From Gorillibacterium sp. (GTDB lineage: Bacteria > Bacillota > Bacilli > Paenibacillales > NBRC-103111): 9,414 bases of DNA. Numbering within the stretch: the first letter of the stretch is position 1; every line of letters starts with the position of its first letter. This document shows, piece after piece, positions 6,447-9,414 of this stretch. A program made the translations under genes and the position numbers. The stretch lies in the NCBI GenBank assembly GCA_014380705.1, contig JACMJI010000216.1, forward strand, positions 1-9,414, written 5' to 3'. The notes under the pieces were generated by a model. The model worked only from the letters and a program-made list of their open reading frames with translations, was not told the DNA's origin and did no database searches.

Positions 6447-7165
6447 CGGGGAAAAGCGGTTTAAGCCGCAAACAGCTTAAAGTGGGAGGGAGTGCTCCTG
6501 CGTTGCCAAAGCCACATGTAACGATTAAAGGTGTTAAAGACGGACTTGTTTTTGTCATGAGCGATACTTGCTTGTATACTGAGCTAATCAATGAACTGCA
6601 GCACAAACTTAACAAAACGCATGACCAAATCTTATCCGGTCCTACCATCAGTGTTCAGGTCAAGCTTGGCTCTCGGATAATCAATCAGGCAGAGAAGGAA
6701 CAGATTCTCGGGATAATCGGAAGCAGAGAGAATCTGCTCGTTCAATCGATTGAGTCAGATCCGCAGGAAGCTACGGAAGTAAACTTAAAAGGGGAACGAT
6801 TAACGGTCATCAAGGGAATCATCCGCTCAGGTCAGTCGATAGAGCATGAGGGGAATCTTATGCTATTCGGAGACGTAAATCCTGGCGGTTCTATATATGC
6901 AACTGGGGACATTTACATCATGGGCTCTCTCAGAGGGCTTGCTCACGCAGGCAGGGAGGGGAACGAAGCAGCCATTATCGCCGCTTCGCACCTTTGTCCT
7001 ACTCAACTTCGCATTGCTGGTGTCATTAGCCGCCCACCGGACGAATGGGAATTTGAGAAAGAAGCATTTATGGAGTTTGCTCACATACGAGACGGGGACA
7101 TGGTGATCGACAAGATCAGCCAGCTATATCGCATCCGACCGGAAGCGCAAAACATGTTCGTATGA
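6443..7165 (+). CDS. minC: septum site-determining protein MinC
   Basis: MinC inhibits FtsZ assembly away from midcell and is carried to the membrane by MinD. The 240-residue product has an N-terminal FtsZ-inhibiting domain (about 24-105) and a C-terminal right-handed beta-helix domain (about 120-225) with the typical glycine-spaced pattern: RSGQ at 128-131 (the MinD-contact region), GDVNPGGSIYATGDIYIMGS, LRGLAHAG, and ISRPPDE. The start is GTG at 6443, overlapping the mreD stop as GTGA, with GGAGGGG (6431-6437) five bases upstream. This overlap implies translational coupling with mreD. The first 20 or so residues are basic and variable. minD follows immediately. Confidence 0.95.
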   Translation: MTGKSGLSRKQLKVGGSAPALPKPHVTIKGVKDGLVFVMSDTCLYTELINELQHKLNKTHDQILSGPTISVQVKLGSRIINQAEKEQILGIIGSRENLLVQSIESDPQEATEVNLKGERLTVIKGIIRSGQSIEHEGNLMLFGDVNPGGSIYATGDIYIMGSLRGLAHAGREGNEAAIIAASHLCPTQLRIAGVISRPPDEWEFEKEAFMEFAHIRDGDMVIDKISQLYRIRPEAQNMFV

Positions 7166-7179
7166 AGGGTTGGGATCAC

Positions 7180-7977
7180 ATGGGAGAAGCGATCGTTGTC
7201 ACATCAGGTAAAGGGGGTGTTGGGAAAACGACCACCTCGGCCAATTTAGGTACTGCACTTGCCCTTTTGGGGAAAAAGGTTTGCATGGTGGATACCGATA
7301 TTGGTCTGCGCAATCTGGATGTTGTCATGGGCTTGGAGAATCGTATTATTTACGATCTAGTAGATATTGTTGAAGGCCGCTGTCGCGTTGCACAGGCATT
7401 AATTAAGGATAAGCGTTTCGACGAGCTCTATCTATTGCCAGCTGCCCAAACCAAAGATAAGAATTCAGTAGAACCCGAGAATGTACGTAAGATTATTCTT
7501 GAGCTTAAGAATGATTTTGATTTTGTCATCATTGATTGTCCCGCCGGTATCGAACAAGGATTTCGTAATGCGGTGGCAGGGGCTGATCAAGCCATTGTTG
7601 TAACCACGCCAGAGAATGCCGCGGTTCGTGATGCGGATCGGATTATTGGATTACTAGAAAGAGAGCCTCAGATTGGATCTCCTAAGCTTGTGATCAACCG
7701 AATTCGTCAGAATATGGTCAACAAAGGTGAAATGCTTGATATTGATGAGATCTGTCAAGTGCTCTCTATAGATCTGCTTGGTATTGTTCCTGACGACGAG
7801 CATGTAATCAGAGCGGCTAACTTGGGAGAACCTACGGTAATGAACCCAACGTCGAGAGCAGCCATTGCTTATCGCAATATAGCCAGACGAGTTCTTGGCG
7901 ATACCGTTCCCTTGATGTCGCTTAGCGATAAACAGGGTATGATGATTAGAATCAAAAAGTACTTCGGAATTGGGTAG
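7180..7977 (+). CDS. minD: septum site-determining ATPase MinD
   Basis: MinD is a ParA/MinD-type ATPase that dimerises with ATP on the membrane and recruits MinC. The 265-residue protein shows the deviant Walker A KGGVGKTT (11-18, with the signature Lys11 and Lys16), the switch stretch DTDIGLRNLDVVMG, Walker B with VIIDCPAG (Asp119), and a C-terminal amphipathic membrane-targeting helix (MMIRIKKYFGIG). An upstream in-frame ATG at 7162 overlaps the minC stop (ATGA) and would add six residues (MKGWDH), but it has no Shine-Dalgarno; the ATG at 7180 has GAAGGG (7164-7169) ten bases ahead and gives the family N-terminus MGEAIVVTSGKGG. No minE is present downstream, as in bacilli where polar targeting uses DivIVA-type partners. 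Confidence 0.96.
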   Translation: MGEAIVVTSGKGGVGKTTTSANLGTALALLGKKVCMVDTDIGLRNLDVVMGLENRIIYDLVDIVEGRCRVAQALIKDKRFDELYLLPAAQTKDKNSVEPENVRKIILELKNDFDFVIIDCPAGIEQGFRNAVAGADQAIVVTTPENAAVRDADRIIGLLEREPQIGSPKLVINRIRQNMVNKGEMLDIDEICQVLSIDLLGIVPDDEHVIRAANLGEPTVMNPTSRAAIAYRNIARRVLGDTVPLMSLSDKQGMMIRIKKYFGIG

Positions 7978-7988
7978 GTTGATTAGCT

Positions 7989-9164
7989 ATGATCTTTGTA
8001 AACAAGCTTAAGAAGCTTGACTGGACCATTCTATTTCTCCTCTTCTTGTTTATGATTGTCAGCTACTTTATTATCAGCAGCGCTACATTGAACAGCAGCC
8101 AAAGTGTTCAGGGCAATGCTAAAAAACAAGTTATATTCTTTATTGCAGGCTTTTTAATGATGCTCTGTGTTGCCTTGTTCGATTACCGTCATATGATAAA
8201 GCTAGCGTGGGTTGGCTATGCATTTGGTATTATACTGTTAATAGGCTTATATCTATTGCCAGAAAGCATATCTCCGATTCTTGGTGGTGCACATGGCTGG
8301 TACGACCTAGGTCCAATGCTATTCCAGCCCGCGGAATTGATGAAGTTCCTTTTAATTATCGCGATCTCCGCTTATCTCGTAAGATGTAATGGTGAAAAGC
8401 TTGGATTTTTCCATGATGTCATTCCTATTGGGATCATCGGAGGAATTCCTTTTGTTATTATTGCCCTGCTGCCAGATTTGGGTAATGCCGTAATCTTACT
8501 AGTCGTCATGCTCGGCCTTTACTGGATTGGGAATATCAAATTTACTCATGTATTACTCGGTGCAGCTGCGATCACCATTGTGGTCGGTGGCTTTCTGCTG
8601 CTGTTTGTACAATTTCATGAACCCGTTAGCAAGGCTATGACAAATGTAGGCGGGGAGCACTGGGTGGGTCGGATAGATACCTTTCTTAAGCTAGAGGGTC
8701 AAGAGGACGCACAAGGGGATGACTATCAAGCCGAGCAGTCTAAACAGGCGATTGCCACGGGAAGTTTATTCGGAGAAGGCTATAAGAATGGACCTTATGT
8801 CCAAGGTGGAAACGTTCCAGTAATCTATTCCGATGCTATATTTGTTGTCGTTGCGGAGGAATTTGGGTTTATTGGCAGCTCTGTCTTGCTCATGCTCTAC
8901 TTTTTTCTCATCTACCGAATGATCGTTATTGCCATGGAGTGTACAGATCGAGGCGGGGGTTTTCTGATTATTGGGATCGTTTCGCTATATGTCTTCCAAA
9001 TTTTTCAGAACATAGGCATGTTTATTGAACTCATGCCCATTACGGGGATTACCTTGCCTTTTGTCAGTTATGGTGGGACATCACTACTGATCAATCTGCT
9101 TGCTATGGGAATTGTACTCAGCGTCAAGATTCATGGCAATAAACCTGTCGAAGGACAACTATAA
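7989..9164 (+). CDS. SEDS family glycan polymerase, RodA-like
   Basis: The 391-residue polytopic protein (about ten helices) belongs to the FtsW/RodA/SpoVE family, which polymerises lipid II into glycan strands with a class B PBP. Family blocks in order are a GAHGWYDLGPMLFQPAELMK stretch (about 98-117), LPDLGNA (Asp163), a long extracytoplasmic loop (about 218-280), YSDAIFVVVAEEFGFIGS containing Asp282 at the position of the essential Asp of RodA/FtsW, and TLPFVSYGGTSLL (to about 366). Placement after mreBCD-minCD favours RodA over FtsW. Several motif residues depart from usual RodA (see findings), but no key acidic residue is lost. It begins 11 bases after minD with only a weak ribosome site (GGGTAGG, 7972-7978), so initiation may depend on coupling. 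It is the last gene before the terminator at 9197-9233. Confidence 0.9.
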   Translation: MIFVNKLKKLDWTILFLLFLFMIVSYFIISSATLNSSQSVQGNAKKQVIFFIAGFLMMLCVALFDYRHMIKLAWVGYAFGIILLIGLYLLPESISPILGGAHGWYDLGPMLFQPAELMKFLLIIAISAYLVRCNGEKLGFFHDVIPIGIIGGIPFVIIALLPDLGNAVILLVVMLGLYWIGNIKFTHVLLGAAAITIVVGGFLLLFVQFHEPVSKAMTNVGGEHWVGRIDTFLKLEGQEDAQGDDYQAEQSKQAIATGSLFGEGYKNGPYVQGGNVPVIYSDAIFVVVAEEFGFIGSSVLLMLYFFLIYRMIVIAMECTDRGGGFLIIGIVSLYVFQIFQNIGMFIELMPITGITLPFVSYGGTSLLINLLAMGIVLSVKIHGNKPVEGQL

Positions 9165-9196
9165 ATCATTTTGAAACTCGGATACGTTAATACTGG

Positions 9197-9233
9197 CCTT
9201 TACATCTATTTCTATTGGGTGTGAAGGTTTTTT
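9197..9233 (+). terminator. rho-independent terminator after the rodA-like gene
   Basis: CCTTTACATC (9197-9206) pairs with GGTGTGAAGG (9218-9227), ten pairs including two G-U wobbles, with an 11-base loop, followed directly by TTTTTT (9228-9233). It lies 32 bases after the rodA-like stop and closes the mre-min-rodA transcription unit. Confidence 0.85.
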
Positions 9234-9290
9234 GTTCTCTATTAAAAGGAACAGCCACACAGAAAACCTAGATGAATGAGAGGTTAATTT

Positions 9291-9321
9291 TGGTATGCCT
9301 GGGGGACGAGCCACATAGGAT
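9291..9321 (+). promoter_or_regulatory. possible sigma-E-like promoter for the downstream gene
   Basis: CATAGGAT (9314-9321) resembles the sigma-E -10 pattern CATAmaht at CATA and the final T; TGGTATG (9291-9297), 16 bases upstream, is only a partial -35 match. No sigma-A promoter is apparent between the terminator and the next start codon. In B. subtilis the spoIVF operon at this position is sigma-E dependent. Evidence is weak. Confidence 0.25.
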
Positions 9322-9355
9322 ATATAAACAAGCCTGGTGTTCGGAGGGAATGCAT

Positions 9356-9414
9356 GTGGAAATGAATGGAAATATCCGTCGCAGACGACAAGAACGTCTA
9401 AAGGAGTTAACAGA
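9356..9414 (+). CDS. 5' end of a probable SpoIVFA/M23-type gene, partial
   Basis: The open frame leaves the window after about 19 codons, reading (V/M)EMNGNIRRRRQERLKELT. The short, strongly basic and helical N-terminus resembles the cytoplasmic start of SpoIVFA-like, M23-domain membrane proteins, and synteny with B. subtilis (spoIVFA follows minD) points the same way. SpoIVFA holds the mother-cell protease SpoIVFB inactive in the outer forespore membrane. Three in-frame starts exist: ATG 9350, GTG 9356 and ATG 9362. GGAGGG (9343-9348) leaves 1, 7 and 13 bases respectively, so GTG at 9356 is preferred. With so little sequence the identity is mostly context. Confidence 0.55.
   Translation, partial: MEMNGNIRRRRQERLKELT

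Noticed and set aside
1..9414. CRISPR array, tRNA or rRNA genes, insertion sequences, phage or defence genes
   Set aside because: No spaced direct repeats, no cloverleaf or rRNA-like stretch, no transposase or terminal inverted repeats were seen; the region is conserved chromosomal core.

Overview
The window is a stretch of a chromosomal cell-shape, division and sporulation locus from a low-to-moderate-GC, endospore-forming Gram-positive bacterium, most like Paenibacillus or a close relative. The reasons are the gene order (SPOR-domain protein, DUF4321-type membrane protein, maf, radC, mreB, mreC, mreD, minC, minD, rodA-type gene, then the start of a SpoIVFA/M23-like gene), strong GGAGG-type ribosome binding sites, and sigma-A style promoters. 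The same backbone in Bacillus subtilis runs spoIIB-maf-radC-mreBCD-minCD-spoIVFA-spoIVFB. Species identity is inference, not something the sequence states.

Layout. All genes are on the + strand. Bases 1-180 hold the 3' end of a gene whose product ends in an Asp-box (BNR-like) motif. Bases 250-1947 encode a 565-residue bitopic membrane protein with a very long charged cytoplasmic region, one membrane segment and an extracytoplasmic SPOR-like domain; by position and architecture it is the counterpart of SpoIIB. A GC-rich hairpin (1994-2023) closes this unit and runs straight into a near-consensus sigma-A promoter (2023-2051) for the 80-residue membrane protein and maf. radC has its own extended -10 promoter (3105-3132). 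mreB, mreC, mreD, minC, minD and the rodA-like gene follow with gaps of at most about 50 bases and with overlaps (mreD/minC share GTGA), which looks like one operon. A rho-independent terminator (9197-9233) ends it. After a gap of about 190 bases the window finishes in the first codons of a gene with a basic N-terminus, probably the SpoIVFA/M23-type gene.

How the genes fit together. MreB filaments, MreC, MreD and the RodA-type glycan polymerase are the core of the lateral wall (elongasome) machine; MinC and MinD keep the division septum away from the poles; the SPOR-domain protein would bring a septal peptidoglycan-binding function used at division or engulfment; Maf is a nucleotide pyrophosphatase; RadC is a JAMM-fold protein of uncertain role. 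No class B PBP gene lies between mreD and minC and no minE follows minD, unlike the arrangement in clostridia.

No wholly new system is visible. The points that most deserve a second look are a six-codon tandem repeat in the cytoplasmic part of the SPOR protein, candidate sigma-E-like promoters at both edges of the cluster, an insertion in Maf, and non-standard residues in conserved motifs of the RodA-like protein.
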